From Colimorpha_A sp900556615 (GTDB taxonomy: Bacteria; Bacillota; Clostridia; Oscillospirales; CAG-272): a stretch of 64,000 nt of DNA. Numbering within the stretch: the first letter of the stretch is position 1; each line of letters begins with the position of its first letter. The notes below the pieces were generated by a model. It did no database searches and was not told where the DNA came from. It saw only the letters and a list, made by a program, of their open reading frames with translations. Position numbers and translations under genes: made by a program. Positions 41,127-51,700 of this stretch are shown here, piece after piece. The DNA is taken from positions 62,001 through 126,000 of the forward strand of contig CAVBUH010000047.1 of assembly GCA_963598415.1 (NCBI GenBank), read 5' to 3'.

Positions 41127-43865
41127 TTATATCTTCTGTTCGACCATTTCATATACTTCAAGGATGTCGCCTTCCTTGATGTCATTGAATTTTTCAAGCC
41201 CGATACCGCACTCGTAACCTTCCGCTACCTCTTTAACGTCATCCTTGAAACGGCGGAGAGACCCGATTTTGTCCTCAAAAATAACCACGCTGTCGCGAAG
41301 AACTCTGACAAGTCCCTTTCTTGTAACCTTTCCGTCAAGGATATAACAACCGGCAATCGTTCCGACGTTGGGAACCCTGATCGTCTGTCTGACTTCGGCA
41401 TGACCGAGAAGCGCTTCCTTAAATACAGGCGCGAGCATTCCCTTCATGGCGGCAGTAATCTCCTCGATACACTGATAAATGATACGATAGGTGCGAATAT
41501 CTACTTTCTGACGCTCGGCAGTATCCAGCGCGTTTTTGTCGGGACGGACATTAAATCCGACAACAATAGCATTGGAAGCAGAGGCAAGCATAACATCTCC
41601 CTCGGTTATTCCGCCGACGGCAGAATGAATAATTTTAACCTTTACCTCATTGTTTGAAAGCTTTTCAAGAGAACTCTTAACAGCCTCAGCAGAACCTACA
41701 ACATCCGCTTTTACGATAATCTTGAGTTCCTTTGCGCCATCGGAAATCTGTGCAAACAAATCGTCAAGGCTTACCTTGGCATTGGCACTGAATTCCTCAT
41801 CGCGAAGCTTCTGACGACGCTTATCGGCAAGCTCCCTTGCCATTCTTTCATCCTCTACGGCATTGAATTCATCGCCGGATGTCGGCACATCGGAAAGACC
41901 GATTATCTCAACCGGTACAGAAGGACCTGCCTCAACGACATTAGCTCCCTTATCATCCTTCATTGCACGGACACGTCCCACCGCAGTTCCCGCAATAATG
42001 GTATCTCCGTTATGAAGCGTTCCGTTCTGAACCAGCACGGTAGCGACAGGACCTCTGCCCTTATCCAGCTTAGCTTCAATCACAATACCCTTTGCCCTGC
42101 GGTTCGGATTGGCTTTAAGATCTTTCATTTCGGCAACGATAAGCACGCTTTCAAGCAGATTATCGATACCCTTTTTCTGAAGCGCCGATACCGGAACACA
42201 AATAACATCTCCGCCCCATTCCTCGGGAACAAGATCATATTTCGTAAGCTCCTGCTTGATATTATCGGGATTTGCCCCTTGCTTATCCATCTTATTGATT
42301 GCGACAATAATGTCAAGTCCGGCAGCCTTCGCATGGTTTATTGCCTCAACGGTCTGGGGCATAATTCCGTCGTCGGCAGCTACTACAAGTATGGCGATAT
42401 CCGTGGCTTTCGCTCCTCTGGCACGCATAGCGGTAAACGCCTCGTGCCCGGGAGTATCTAAGAAGGTTATCGGCTGACCGTCAATATTGACTCTGTACGC
42501 ACCGATATGCTGCGTAATACCGCCCGCCTCGCCTGCAGTGACATTTGCATGGCGAATAGCGTCGAGAATAGAAGTCTTTCCGTGGTCAACATGCCCCATG
42601 ACTACAACAACCGGTGCTCTCGGAAGAAGATTATCCTCACTGTCCTCTGTTTCATCGAAAAGCTTTTCTTCAATCGTTACCGTCACCTCATGGTTAACCT
42701 TGGCGCCGAGTTCATCAGCGACAAGATAAGCGGTATCATAATCGACTATCTGATTTACGTTCGCCATTACTCCGAGAAGCATAAGCTTTTTTATAACCTC
42801 GGAAGCTGTGACCTTAAGCCTCACTGCGAGTTCTCCAACCGCAATTTCATCGGGAATGGAAACAACAAGCTGCTGCTTGCGTGCCTTTTCAAGCTCAAGC
42901 TGTTTCATTCTTTCCATAGCACGCTTTTCCTTATCATTCTTTCCCTGATACTGTGAGCGCTGATTATTCTGTTTTTTGAGCTTCTGTCTTTCCGGAGCAA
43001 AATCATTTCTTTTTGAATCGGTGGCAATAAAGGTTTCAAGCTTTTCGTCATATTTTGAGAGATCAACATCGTTTGTCCTGGTATCGACGATTCTTGTTTT
43101 TCCTACGCGGCTATCGCTTCCGGACACGATAACCGAACCATTCTGCTCAGCCCTGCTGCCGATCTGAAAAGCAGGCTTCTGCGGCTGCTGCGGTCGGGCG
43201 GGTTTCCTTGCTTCCCTTTCCTTATTTTTCTTATCCTTCTGCTGACCGAACTCCGGCTTTTTTTCAAATCTTGACGCAGCTTTTGAGATCGGACGCTTAT
43301 CGGCATTTTTATGGGCAGGAATCTGCTCCTCAACGCCTGTCTTCTGTATATTTTTCTTTTCCGCCGAATTCTTATCTTCGCTTATCGGCTTATTCTGTGC
43401 CGGAATATTTTCATTCCGTTTTTCAGAGATCGGCAGCTTTGTATCCGAAACGTCCTCCGAAGACGGTTTTTCCTGCGGTGTACTTTTTCCGTTTGAGGCA
43501 ACAGGTGAAGCTTGCTTCTTTACTGAGGATTCCGCTTGTTTTTTTTCTCCGACCGAGGGCTTGGGCATATTTTTTATTTCCTTGGTATCGGGTTTTGAAC
43601 TGTTTACAATGACCGTCTCTGCTTTTGCCGGCTCATCCTTTTTTCTTTCGATGGTTGCCTTTCCGTTCATATAATCATCAAAATTGGCAATTTGCTTCTT
43701 TGATGTAATTGCTTCCAAAACTAAATTAAACTCCTCGTTTTCAACGACAGAGGAATATTTTCTGTTTGTCATTCCAAGACTTGTGAACAGGTCAAGCAAA
43801 TCTTTGCTCTTCATGTTCAGGTCCTTTGCCATGGTGTTGATTTTATATTTTTGATTATTTATCAT
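41127..43865 (-). CDS. infB: Translation initiation factor IF-2
   Basis: 912 aa. Short N-terminal IF2N motif (YKINTMAKDLNMKSKDLLD), a long Lys/Glu/Pro-rich linker (about 70-310), a second IF2N (VGELAVRLKVTASEVIKKLM), then the GTPase: P-loop GHVDHGKTSILDA, DTPGHEAF, NKMDK. Domains II-IV end in YECGIGLEKFNDIKEGDILE. It places initiator tRNA on the small subunit. The ATG at 43865 follows AAAGGA; the longer frame overlaps ylxQ and is rejected. Last gene of the rimP operon. Confidence 0.97.
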   Translation of the reverse strand: MINNQKYKINTMAKDLNMKSKDLLDLFTSLGMTNRKYSSVVENEEFNLVLEAITSKKQIANFDDYMNGKATIERKKDEPAKAETVIVNSSKPDTKEIKNMPKPSVGEKKQAESSVKKQASPVASNGKSTPQEKPSSEDVSDTKLPISEKRNENIPAQNKPISEDKNSAEKKNIQKTGVEEQIPAHKNADKRPISKAASRFEKKPEFGQQKDKKNKEREARKPARPQQPQKPAFQIGSRAEQNGSVIVSGSDSRVGKTRIVDTRTNDVDLSKYDEKLETFIATDSKRNDFAPERQKLKKQNNQRSQYQGKNDKEKRAMERMKQLELEKARKQQLVVSIPDEIAVGELAVRLKVTASEVIKKLMLLGVMANVNQIVDYDTAYLVADELGAKVNHEVTVTIEEKLFDETEDSEDNLLPRAPVVVVMGHVDHGKTSILDAIRHANVTAGEAGGITQHIGAYRVNIDGQPITFLDTPGHEAFTAMRARGAKATDIAILVVAADDGIMPQTVEAINHAKAAGLDIIVAINKMDKQGANPDNIKQELTKYDLVPEEWGGDVICVPVSALQKKGIDNLLESVLIVAEMKDLKANPNRRAKGIVIEAKLDKGRGPVATVLVQNGTLHNGDTIIAGTAVGRVRAMKDDKGANVVEAGPSVPVEIIGLSDVPTSGDEFNAVEDERMARELADKRRQKLRDEEFSANAKVSLDDLFAQISDGAKELKIIVKADVVGSAEAVKSSLEKLSNNEVKVKIIHSAVGGITEGDVMLASASNAIVVGFNVRPDKNALDTAERQKVDIRTYRIIYQCIEEITAAMKGMLAPVFKEALLGHAEVRQTIRVPNVGTIAGCYILDGKVTRKGLVRVLRDSVVIFEDKIGSLRRFKDDVKEVAEGYECGIGLEKFNDIKEGDILEVYEMVEQKI

Positions 43866-43881
43866 TCTGTAACCAATCCTT

Positions 43882-44349
43882 TCACGATCGTTCAGACCTA
43901 TCGAGTCCGTTGTCTGTCGAGTCACCGGCGGCTTTGATGATTCCCGCCGAGAAGCCGTGATCAAAAGTCGCGCAAACCGCAGCGGCAGAACTCCTTCCGG
44001 TACGCTGCGCAAGCTCCTCAGAGGAAATATTGCTTTTTATAAAGCTGACATTATAATATTTGCAAGCATTAACAATCCGTTTTTTTGTGTTGTCGGAAGC
44101 ATCCTTTGCAATTATCACAACACCGGCACGACGTCTCGCACGGGCTTCGCTCTGATCCGGACAGCCATGCCTCCTTATCTCGTCACAAACCTTATCCGTT
44201 CCGCATAAAAGCTTCCCCGCTCTCATTGCAAATCCCAGCAGCGAGAGAATCTTTTCGTTCTTTATCTTTTCTGCCGCAAAGGAGGGAAGCGCATCGAATT
44301 TATTAGTGTTCTCCGGCATTTTTCTGAAGCTCGGCTTCAAGCGCATCAT
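43882..44349 (-). CDS. ylxQ: YlxQ, L7Ae/L30e-like RNA-binding protein
   Basis: 155 aa. The L7Ae fold is visible from KILSLLGFAMRAGKLLCGTD to VVIIAKDASDNTKKRI, with a variable C-terminal tail. Start chosen at 44349 because GGAGG lies six bases upstream, inside the ylxR coding sequence; this gives a 47-bp overlap. A start at 44319 (MPENTNK) is possible but lacks a site. Standard place between ylxR and infB. Confidence 0.85.
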   Translation of the reverse strand: MMRLKPSFRKMPENTNKFDALPSFAAEKIKNEKILSLLGFAMRAGKLLCGTDKVCDEIRRHGCPDQSEARARRRAGVVIIAKDASDNTKKRIVNACKYYNVSFIKSNISSEELAQRTGRSSAAAVCATFDHGFSAGIIKAAGDSTDNGLDRSERS

Positions 44350-44581
44350 AGATATCCTCCGATATAGAGATATTAAGATTGCGTTCCAGCCTTCTTGCCT
44401 TTCTTGCCTTTTTCAGACATTCGATATTCTTACATAGATAAGCCCCTCTGCCCGGCTTTTTCCCGGTAAAATCAAGCGATGTTCCGCCGTCCGGAAGTCT
44501 GACAACTCTTATCAGGTCTTTTTTGGGAAAAGATATCCCGCATCCTACGCATCTGCGCTCGGGTATTTTCTTTCCTGTCAT
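44303..44581 (-). CDS. ylxR: YlxR, DUF448 RNA-binding protein
   Basis: 92 aa. RRCVGCGISFPKKDLIRVVR and KPGRGAYLCKNIECLKKARK are diagnostic of the family (YlxR/RnpM). I recall reports of RNase P modulation in Firmicutes; function here is by family only. Overlaps ylxQ; starts 15 bp after nusA. Confidence 0.93.
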   Translation of the reverse strand: MTGKKIPERRCVGCGISFPKKDLIRVVRLPDGGTSLDFTGKKPGRGAYLCKNIECLKKARKARRLERNLNISISEDIYDALEAELQKNAGEH

Positions 44582-44596
44582 TTACTATTTGACTCC

Positions 44597-45625
44597 TTAC
44601 TGATTGACCTTGATATCAATTTTAAAGCCGGTCAACCTTGCAGCAAGACGGGCGTTCTGCCCTTCCTTTCCGATGGCAAGAGAAAGCTGATCCGCATCAA
44701 CAAATACTCGGCATACTCTTTCTTCATCGATCACCACTTCGTTTATTTTAGCGGGAGACAGCGCCGCGCTTATATATTCCTCCGGAATCTCGCTGTATTT
44801 GATTATATCGATTTTTTCTCCTCCGAGTTCCTTCAGTATATTTCCTATTCTCATACTGCGGGCTCCGATACAGGCGCCGACCGGATCAACGCTCTCATCA
44901 ACTGACATAACCGCCACCTTGCTTCTTGAACCCGCCTCTCTTGTAACCCCTTTGATCACAACCGTTCCGTCCTGTATCTCCGGTATCTCAAGCTCAAACA
45001 GACGTTTAACAAGTCCCGGGTGCGTTCTTGACAGGGTAACAAGCGGTCCTTTTGTTTCTTTTTTTACCTCGGTAACAAAAACCTTGATTTTGTCGTTGTC
45101 ATTAAAGTGCTCGCCGGGAATTTGTTCACTCTTTACCAGAGTTGCTATACTGGTTCCGGTATCCACCGTAATGTTTCCGGTAAGCTCGTCGGTTCTCATA
45201 ACGGTAGCGGTGATGATTTCTTCCTTCTTTTCTTCATATTCCTTGATCATCATTCCGCGTTCCGCTTCTCTGATTCCCTGAATGATAACCTGTTTGGCGG
45301 TCTGAGCGCTTAAACGCCTGAAATTTTTCATTTTCAGTTCTTCCTCAGCAACTCCGCCGAGTTTATAATGCTTATTGAGCTTACGGGCTTCCTCAAGCGT
45401 CATTTGCGTCTGGGGATTTTCGACTTCCTCAACGATATCGTACTGTCGGTACATTCTGACATCTTTTTTTACGGGATCCAGAACAATCCGCACATTCCCG
45501 TTTCCTCCCTGATCCCGTTTAAAAGCGCTGAGAAGCGCCGCTTCCACTCTTTCAAGCATGTATTCCTTAGGGATTCCCTTCTGTTTTTCAAGCAGATCAA
45601 GTGCTTCAAAAAATTCGGTATTCAT
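44597..45625 (-). CDS. nusA: Transcription factor NusA
   Basis: 342 aa, the short Gram-positive form. N-terminal RNA-polymerase-binding domain, S1 domain (TVMRTDELTGNITVDTGTSI, about 133-200) and KH1/KH2 (GACIGARSMRIGNILKELGG; LAIGKEGQNARLAARLTG). It controls pausing, termination and antitermination. The E. coli C-terminal acidic repeats are absent. Second gene of the rimP operon. Confidence 0.97.
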   Translation of the reverse strand: MNTEFFEALDLLEKQKGIPKEYMLERVEAALLSAFKRDQGGNGNVRIVLDPVKKDVRMYRQYDIVEEVENPQTQMTLEEARKLNKHYKLGGVAEEELKMKNFRRLSAQTAKQVIIQGIREAERGMMIKEYEEKKEEIITATVMRTDELTGNITVDTGTSIATLVKSEQIPGEHFNDNDKIKVFVTEVKKETKGPLVTLSRTHPGLVKRLFELEIPEIQDGTVVIKGVTREAGSRSKVAVMSVDESVDPVGACIGARSMRIGNILKELGGEKIDIIKYSEIPEEYISAALSPAKINEVVIDEERVCRVFVDADQLSLAIGKEGQNARLAARLTGFKIDIKVNQ

Positions 45626-45660
45626 TTTATTTTTTCATTTCCTCCGGTTTATATGGAATA

Positions 45661-46128
45661 TTAATCATCAAAATTAAAATGGATGTTTGCCTTAGATATT
45701 TTATCAAGCGGTATAATCTTCCCCTCCATCTCAACGCTTTTGGCGTCGGCATCAAAATGCGTAAGGATTCCCGTAAGCTGTTTTACACCGTCAATTGCTG
45801 TGTAAAATTTTAAATCGACACTTTGACCGACCGCATAGGTAAAATGAAACGGAAGTCTGAGCTCACGTTCAACTCCGGGGGAAGAAACCTCAAGATAATA
45901 CTGAACCGGAATAGGATCAGTCTCGTCAAGAACAGGATCAATCGCACGGTGAACCGCCTCGCAATGATTGATATCCACTCCGTCCTCCCTGTCGATTGTA
46001 ATTCTCAAAATCTGTTTTGCTCCCTCTCTCACGTATTCAACATCCCAAAGAGAACAGCCCTGAGCCTCCACATATGGCTTAATTATTTCCGTTACCGTTT
46101 CCGCAATGTTTTTACGGGAATTTGACAT
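45661..46128 (-). CDS. rimP: Ribosome maturation factor RimP
   Basis: 155 aa. LWDVEYVREGAKQILRITID, GVDINHCEAVHRAIDPVLDE and YLEVSSPGVERELR are the family core. Needed for 30S assembly. GAAAGGA precedes the ATG. First gene of rimP-nusA-ylxR-ylxQ-infB. Confidence 0.96.
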   Translation of the reverse strand: MSNSRKNIAETVTEIIKPYVEAQGCSLWDVEYVREGAKQILRITIDREDGVDINHCEAVHRAIDPVLDETDPIPVQYYLEVSSPGVERELRLPFHFTYAVGQSVDLKFYTAIDGVKQLTGILTHFDADAKSVEMEGKIIPLDKISKANIHFNFDD

Positions 46129-46170
46129 CCGCTAATCCTTTCCTTTCAGATAAATGCTGCCCGAACAAAA

Positions 46171-46202
46171 GTTTAAGAGTAGGCGCGAACCTACTCTTAA
46201 AC
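46171..46202 (-). promoter_or_regulatory. Hairpin in the rimP-nusA leader (attenuator or terminator)
   Basis: GTTTAAGAGTAGG pairs perfectly (13 bp) with its complement; on the minus strand TTTTGTTC follows, an interrupted U-tract. It lies between the rimP promoter and the rimP start codon, so it can stop transcription before the operon; it could also end the upstream purine operon. Confidence 0.65.
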
Positions 46203-46223
46203 TCCTGATCTTACTATACAAGC

Positions 46224-46252
46224 ATTATATCATATCTTTTGAAATAATGCAA
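46224..46252 (-). promoter_or_regulatory. Promoter of rimP-nusA-infB
   Basis: Minus strand TTGCAT, 17 bp, TATAAT, about 95 bp upstream of rimP. Confidence 0.7.
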
Positions 46253-46276
46253 TAGGTTTTGTGAATTTTTCAAGAA

Positions 46277-47077
46277 TTATTTAACAAATCCGGTAAGCTT
46301 AAGCCAATTTCCGAGAAGAGACGACCACTGAGCCACATTGGGAACAGTCTCAGCAAGACCGAGTCCATGCGGTCCGAACGGAAAGATATGTAGCTCCGCA
46401 GGTATTTTTTTCTCGCAAAGCGCATTATAGAGCTGAAGCGAGTTCTGTACGGGAACAGCGTCGTCGTTCTGTGTATGCCAGATAAAGCATGGCGGCGTAT
46501 CCTTTTTAACCGCAAGCTCTCCCGAAAAACGACGTTCAAGCTCCGCCTCATCCGGCAGTCCTTTTATCAGATTATTTCTCGTATCGGCATGAGTGTATTT
46601 TCCGAGAGTGATAACGGCATAACTTAGTATCACCGCATCCGGTCTTGAACTTACTTTGTCTGTTTCATCTCCGTCTTCTCTGCCGTAATCAAAGCCGCAA
46701 AGTGCAGAAGCAGCAAGATGTCCTCCTGCTGAAAAACCGAGAACCGCGATCTTATCGGGATCGATTCCGAGTTCATCGGCATGATATCTCACATATCTTA
46801 CTGCCCGAAGCACGTCTTCGGTTATAGCGGGATACTGATACGGCGACACTCTGTAATCGAGTGTAAAAGCGCTTACTCCGAAGGAATTTATTTTTTCGCA
46901 TACCGGATCCCCTTCGTGAAACGATTTTGTAAAATACGCACCACCGGGGCATACGATAACACAGCCGTTTTTCTTTCCGTTATCAACAAGAAACGGTTTT
47001 AAACTCGGCTCCGGCTGATTATACTCGGGTTTAAAATAAGGAACCCTTCCTTTTTCCCATAGATACAGCTTTTTCAT
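46277..47077 (-). CDS. Alpha/beta hydrolase (acetyl esterase / BD-FAE-like)
   Basis: 266 aa, no signal peptide. Oxyanion motif CPGGAYFTKSFHEGDP, nucleophile Ser in GFSAGGHLAAS (about 115), acid Asp in HTQNDDAVP and His in FGPHGLGL. This pattern fits carbohydrate or acetyl esterases acting in the cytoplasm. It starts 19 bp after fhs, so it appears to be the last gene of the purine operon transcript, an unexplained partner. Confidence 0.85.
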   Translation of the reverse strand: MKKLYLWEKGRVPYFKPEYNQPEPSLKPFLVDNGKKNGCVIVCPGGAYFTKSFHEGDPVCEKINSFGVSAFTLDYRVSPYQYPAITEDVLRAVRYVRYHADELGIDPDKIAVLGFSAGGHLAASALCGFDYGREDGDETDKVSSRPDAVILSYAVITLGKYTHADTRNNLIKGLPDEAELERRFSGELAVKKDTPPCFIWHTQNDDAVPVQNSLQLYNALCEKKIPAELHIFPFGPHGLGLAETVPNVAQWSSLLGNWLKLTGFVK

Positions 47078-47096
47078 TCTGAATTAAAATCCTTTC

Positions 47097-48770
47097 TCAG
47101 AATAGACCGGTTATTTTTCCGTTACCGTCGATATCAATTCGCTCGGCAGCGGGAATCTTCGGAAGCCCCGGCATCGTCATGATATCTCCGGTAAGTACCA
47201 CGATAAAGCCTGCCCCCGCCGAGACCTTGACGTTCTTTACCGTCACCGTAAATCCGGACGGAGCGCCGAGCTTTGTCATATCGTCAGAAAAAGAATACTG
47301 TGTCTTTGCAATACAAACGGGAAGTCCGGCAAATCCAAGCTCGGTAAGCTTATCGATCTGCTTTTTTGCTGCGGGAAGAATGCTGATTCCGTCCCCTCCG
47401 TAAACCCGCTTCACAACAGCAGTTATCTTATCTTCAATACTTCCTTCAAGCTCATAACTGAAAGAAAATCCGGAATTATCTTTTTCGCAGAGCGAAACTA
47501 CTTCCGCCGCAAGCTCGATTCCCCCTTTTCCGCCCTTCGCCCATACATCGGAGAGTACGGCTTTTACACCGAGTTCCGCGCATTTATCGATAACAAGCTG
47601 AACCTCGGCGTCAGTATCTGTCGGGAATTTATTGACAGCAACCACGGCGGGAAGCTTATACACATTTGTGATATTGGAAACGTGGCGAAGAAGGTTCGGA
47701 AGTCCTTTTTCAAGAGCTTCCAGGTTTTCTGTACCGAGTTCAGTTTTCGGAACGCCGCCATGCATCTTAAGCGCTCTTACCGTTGCGACGATAACCACTG
47801 CGGAAGGGGTAAGACCTGCCGCACGGCATTTGATATCAAGAAATTTTTCCGCACCGAGATCCGCTCCGAAGCCGGCTTCGGTAACAGCATAATCTCCAAG
47901 CTTCATTGCCGTTTTTGTCGCAAGAACAGAGTTGCAGCCGTGGGCAATATTGGCAAACGGACCGCCGTGAACGATGGCAGGCGTACCTTCCAATGTCTGA
48001 ACAAGGTTAGGTTTAATCGCATCCTTCAGAAGCGCAGTCATAGCTCCCGCTGCCTTAAGGTCGCCGGCTGTTACCGGCTCATCCTTATAGGTATATCCGA
48101 CAATAATTCTTGAAAGACGGCGTTTCAGATCATCAAGTGATTCCGAGAGACAGAGAACCGCCATAATTTCGGAGGCAACAGTTATGTCATAGCCGTCCTC
48201 GCGCGGCACGCCGTTCACTCTTCCGCCGAGTCCGTCGGTAATAAATCTCAGTTGGCGGTCGTTCATATCAACGCATCGCTTCCAGGTAATGCGTCTCGGA
48301 TCAATGTTCAAAGTATTGCCCTGATATATATGATTGTCAAGCATTGCGGCAAGAAGATTATTTGCAGCACCTATCGCATGAAAATCTCCGGTAAAGTGAA
48401 GATTAATATCCTCCATAGGGACCACCTGCGCATAGCCTCCGCCGGCGGCCCCTCCCTTAATACCGAAAACAGGACCAAGGGAGGGCTCTCGGAGAGCGAC
48501 AATTGATTTTTTTCCTATTTTACGAAGTCCGTCGGCAAGACCGATTGTTGTGGTAGTCTTCCCCTCTCCTGCGGGGGTCGGCGTTATTGCGGTAACGAGA
48601 ATCAGCTTGCCGTTATCCGCGCTTTTATCAAGCAGTGAAAGATCCAGCTTAGCCTTATATTTTCCGTAAGGCTCAATAAGCTCAGGATCGATTCCTGCCG
48701 TCTCCGCTATCTGCGAAATCGGCTGCATTTTGACAGACTGCGCTATTTCTATATCCGAAAGATATGCCAT
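47097..48770 (-). CDS. fhs: Formate-tetrahydrofolate ligase
   Basis: 557 aa. Start MAYLSDIEIAQSVKM at 48770 with AAAGGGG; the upstream frame is rejected. P-loop TPAGEGKTTTTIGLADGL, REPSLGPVFGIKGGAAGGGY and HFTGDFHAIGAANNLLAA are typical. Makes 10-formyl-THF from formate, THF and ATP, the one-carbon donor for PurN and AICAR transformylase. It follows purL by 19 bp. Confidence 0.97.
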   Translation of the reverse strand: MAYLSDIEIAQSVKMQPISQIAETAGIDPELIEPYGKYKAKLDLSLLDKSADNGKLILVTAITPTPAGEGKTTTTIGLADGLRKIGKKSIVALREPSLGPVFGIKGGAAGGGYAQVVPMEDINLHFTGDFHAIGAANNLLAAMLDNHIYQGNTLNIDPRRITWKRCVDMNDRQLRFITDGLGGRVNGVPREDGYDITVASEIMAVLCLSESLDDLKRRLSRIIVGYTYKDEPVTAGDLKAAGAMTALLKDAIKPNLVQTLEGTPAIVHGGPFANIAHGCNSVLATKTAMKLGDYAVTEAGFGADLGAEKFLDIKCRAAGLTPSAVVIVATVRALKMHGGVPKTELGTENLEALEKGLPNLLRHVSNITNVYKLPAVVAVNKFPTDTDAEVQLVIDKCAELGVKAVLSDVWAKGGKGGIELAAEVVSLCEKDNSGFSFSYELEGSIEDKITAVVKRVYGGDGISILPAAKKQIDKLTELGFAGLPVCIAKTQYSFSDDMTKLGAPSGFTVTVKNVKVSAGAGFIVVLTGDIMTMPGLPKIPAAERIDIDGNGKITGLF

Positions 48771-48789
48771 GGTAAAGCCCCTTTCTGAA

Positions 48790-51700
48790 TTAAAAACTAT
48801 AATATTTAACCGCCCCGCGGAACATTCCGATATCGTAATTACCCTCGACATTGCAGTAAAGCCCCTTGCCAATACGCTCGGAGTGTCCCATCTTTCCGAA
48901 TACTCTTCCGTCCGGGCTGGTTATCCCCTCGACAGCGTCATATGAGCCGTTAGGATTGAAATGAATGTCATAAGTTGGTTTTCCGTTGAAGTCAACATAC
49001 TGCGTAGCAATCTGTCCTGCCTCGGAAAGCTTTTTTATCATTCCGTCAGGAGCGATAAATCTTCCCTCGCCATGCGAAATCGGAACGGTAATAATATCTC
49101 CCACCTTAACTTCTGAGAGCCACGGCGAAAGATTGGAGGCTATTCTCGTGCGTACAAGTCTCGACTGATGTCTTCCGATCGTGTTGTAGGTAAGCGTCGG
49201 ACAGTTCTCATCGGTATCTATAATTTTTCCATAAGGAACAAGGCCAAGCTTGATCAACGCTTGAAAACCGTTGCAGATGCCCGCCATAAGCCCCTCTCTT
49301 TTTTCAAGAAGATCGGTCACGGCATTTTTAACCTCAAGATTTCTGAAGAACGCCGTGATAAACTTACCCGATCCGTCAGGCTCGTCGCCTCCCGAAAAGC
49401 CTCCGGGAATAAAGACAATCTGAGACTCAGCCGTCTTTGCGGCAAAAGCGGAAACGGATTCCGAAATTCCTTTGGAGGTAAGATTGTTGATAACGAATAT
49501 CTCAGGATAGGCACCTGCGTCAGCGAATACCTTTGCGGAATCGTATTCACAGTTAGTTCCGGGGAATACGGGAATAATAACCCTCGGCTTGGCAAATTTT
49601 TCCGAAGAATATGCCTTTACACCCTTGGTATAGGTATAGGTCGCCGGCTTCTCGTCAGAGGTCTTTATATTGCAGGGAAAAACAGGTTCCAGCTTATTTT
49701 CGTAGCGATCAAGGAGTTCCGGGCAAGAAACCTTTTCTCCCTTATAAGTAATAGAACCACTGTCTGTTACCGTTCCGAGAAGCTTCCCGATTGTATATCC
49801 GTCTTTAAGTTCAAGAACAAAAGCACCGTATGAATAGGCGAAAATTTCTTCAACGGATATCCCGGAATCATAATCAAAAGACAAATCTTCTCCAAAACAC
49901 ATTTTCATAACCGCTTCCGCAACACCGCCGTATCCGGGCGTATAGGCAGAAAGAACGGCCCCCTCCCTGACAAGCGCTTTTATCTGAGCAAAGAGCTTGA
50001 CAAGCGATTCGGACTTCGGAAGTCCCATTTCATTATATTCGGGTTTTACAAACCAGACACGGCTTCCGACATTCTTAAAATAATTGGAAACAATCTCCTC
50101 CGCCGAGGCGGTGGTCACAGCAAAGGAAACAAGCGTAGGCGGAACGTCAAGATTTTCAAAGCTGCCACTCATCGAATCCTTGCCTCCGATCGCTCCGATT
50201 CCAAAATCCATCTGAGCCTCAAAAGCTCCAAGAAGAGCGGCAAGCGGTTTACCCCAGCGTTTCCCGTCCTTCATCGGCTTTTCAAAATATTCCTGGAAGG
50301 TAAGATAAACATCCTCAAAGGAAGCGCCGGCGGCTATAAGCTTTGAAACAGATTCCACTACCGCAAGATAAGCGCCGTGATACGGGCTTTTTTCACTGAT
50401 AAAGGGATTAAAGCCCCAAGCCATAAGCGAACAGTCGATGGTATGTCCCTTTTCCGCCGAAATAAGGTTAACCATTGCCTGAGAGGGAGTAAGCTGTTTT
50501 TTACCACCGAAGGGCATCATGACCGTACCCGCGCCGATCGTAGAGTCGAACCTTTCGGAAAGTCCTCGTTTTGAACAAACATTGAGATCGGACGCAAGGC
50601 GTTTATATTCGCCTGAAAAGTTCCCGATAATTGGCTTTTCAAAGCCTTCGGGGGCGGAAACTGAAATATGAATATGCTTTTCCGCGCCGTTGGAATTGAG
50701 AAAATCTCTTGAAACATCAACAATTTTCTTTCCGTTCCACTCCATTATAAGTCTCGGCGTATCGGTAACCACCGCCACCTTCGTCGCTTCAAGATTCTCA
50801 CTGTCGGCAAGTGCGAGGAAGCGCTCAGCGTCCTCTTTCGCAACAACTACCGCCATTCTCTCCTGAGATTCGCTTATGGCAAGCTCGGTTCCGTCAAGTC
50901 CCTCATATTTTTTCGGCACTGAATTCAAATTGATAAAAAGTCCGTCGGCAAGCTCGCCGATTGCAACCGAAACGCCGCCCGCTCCGAAGTCGTTGCAGCG
51001 CTTGATAAGCCTTGAAGCCTCCGGATTCCGGAAAAGTCTCTGAAGCTTTCTCTCGACAGGGGCATTTCCCTTCTGAACCTCTGCACCGCAGTTTTCAAGC
51101 GACTTCAAATTGTGAGATTTTGATGAACCGGTCGCACCTCCGCAGCCGTCCCGTCCCGTTCTTCCGCCGAGAAGAATCACCACGTCTCCGTCAATAGGAC
51201 GCTCTCTGCGGACATTTTCAGCAGGCGCCGCAGCAATAACCGCTCCGATCTCCATTCTTTTTGCCGCATAGCCATCGTGATAAATCTCGTCAACCTGTCC
51301 CGTAGCCAATCCGATCTGATTTCCGTAAGAAGAATAACCAGCGGCGGCAGTGGTAACGATTTTTCTCTGAGGCAGCTTGCCGGGAAGTGTTTTATCAATA
51401 GGACGAAGCGGATCTGCCGCGCCCGTCACACGCATCGCACCGTAAACATAGGAACGACCGGAAAGCGGATCGCGAATCGCGCCCCCTATACAGGTAGCCG
51501 CACCTCCGAAAGGCTCTATCTCAGTAGGATGATTGTGAGTTTCATTTTTGAAAAGGAGCAGCCACGGTTCGGTTTTTCCGTCAATTGTCACATTGATTTT
51601 TACCGTACAGGCATTGATTTCTTCTGATTCGTCCAGCTTGTCAAGCTTTCCCTGCTTCTTAAGATATTTGACTGCAAGAGTAGCGATATCCATAAGATTA

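Noticed and set aside
49168..49833. Long plus-strand ORFs antisense to purL, purM, infB and others
   Set aside because: Shadow frames of strongly supported minus-strand genes, with low-complexity or implausible composition and no ribosome binding sites.
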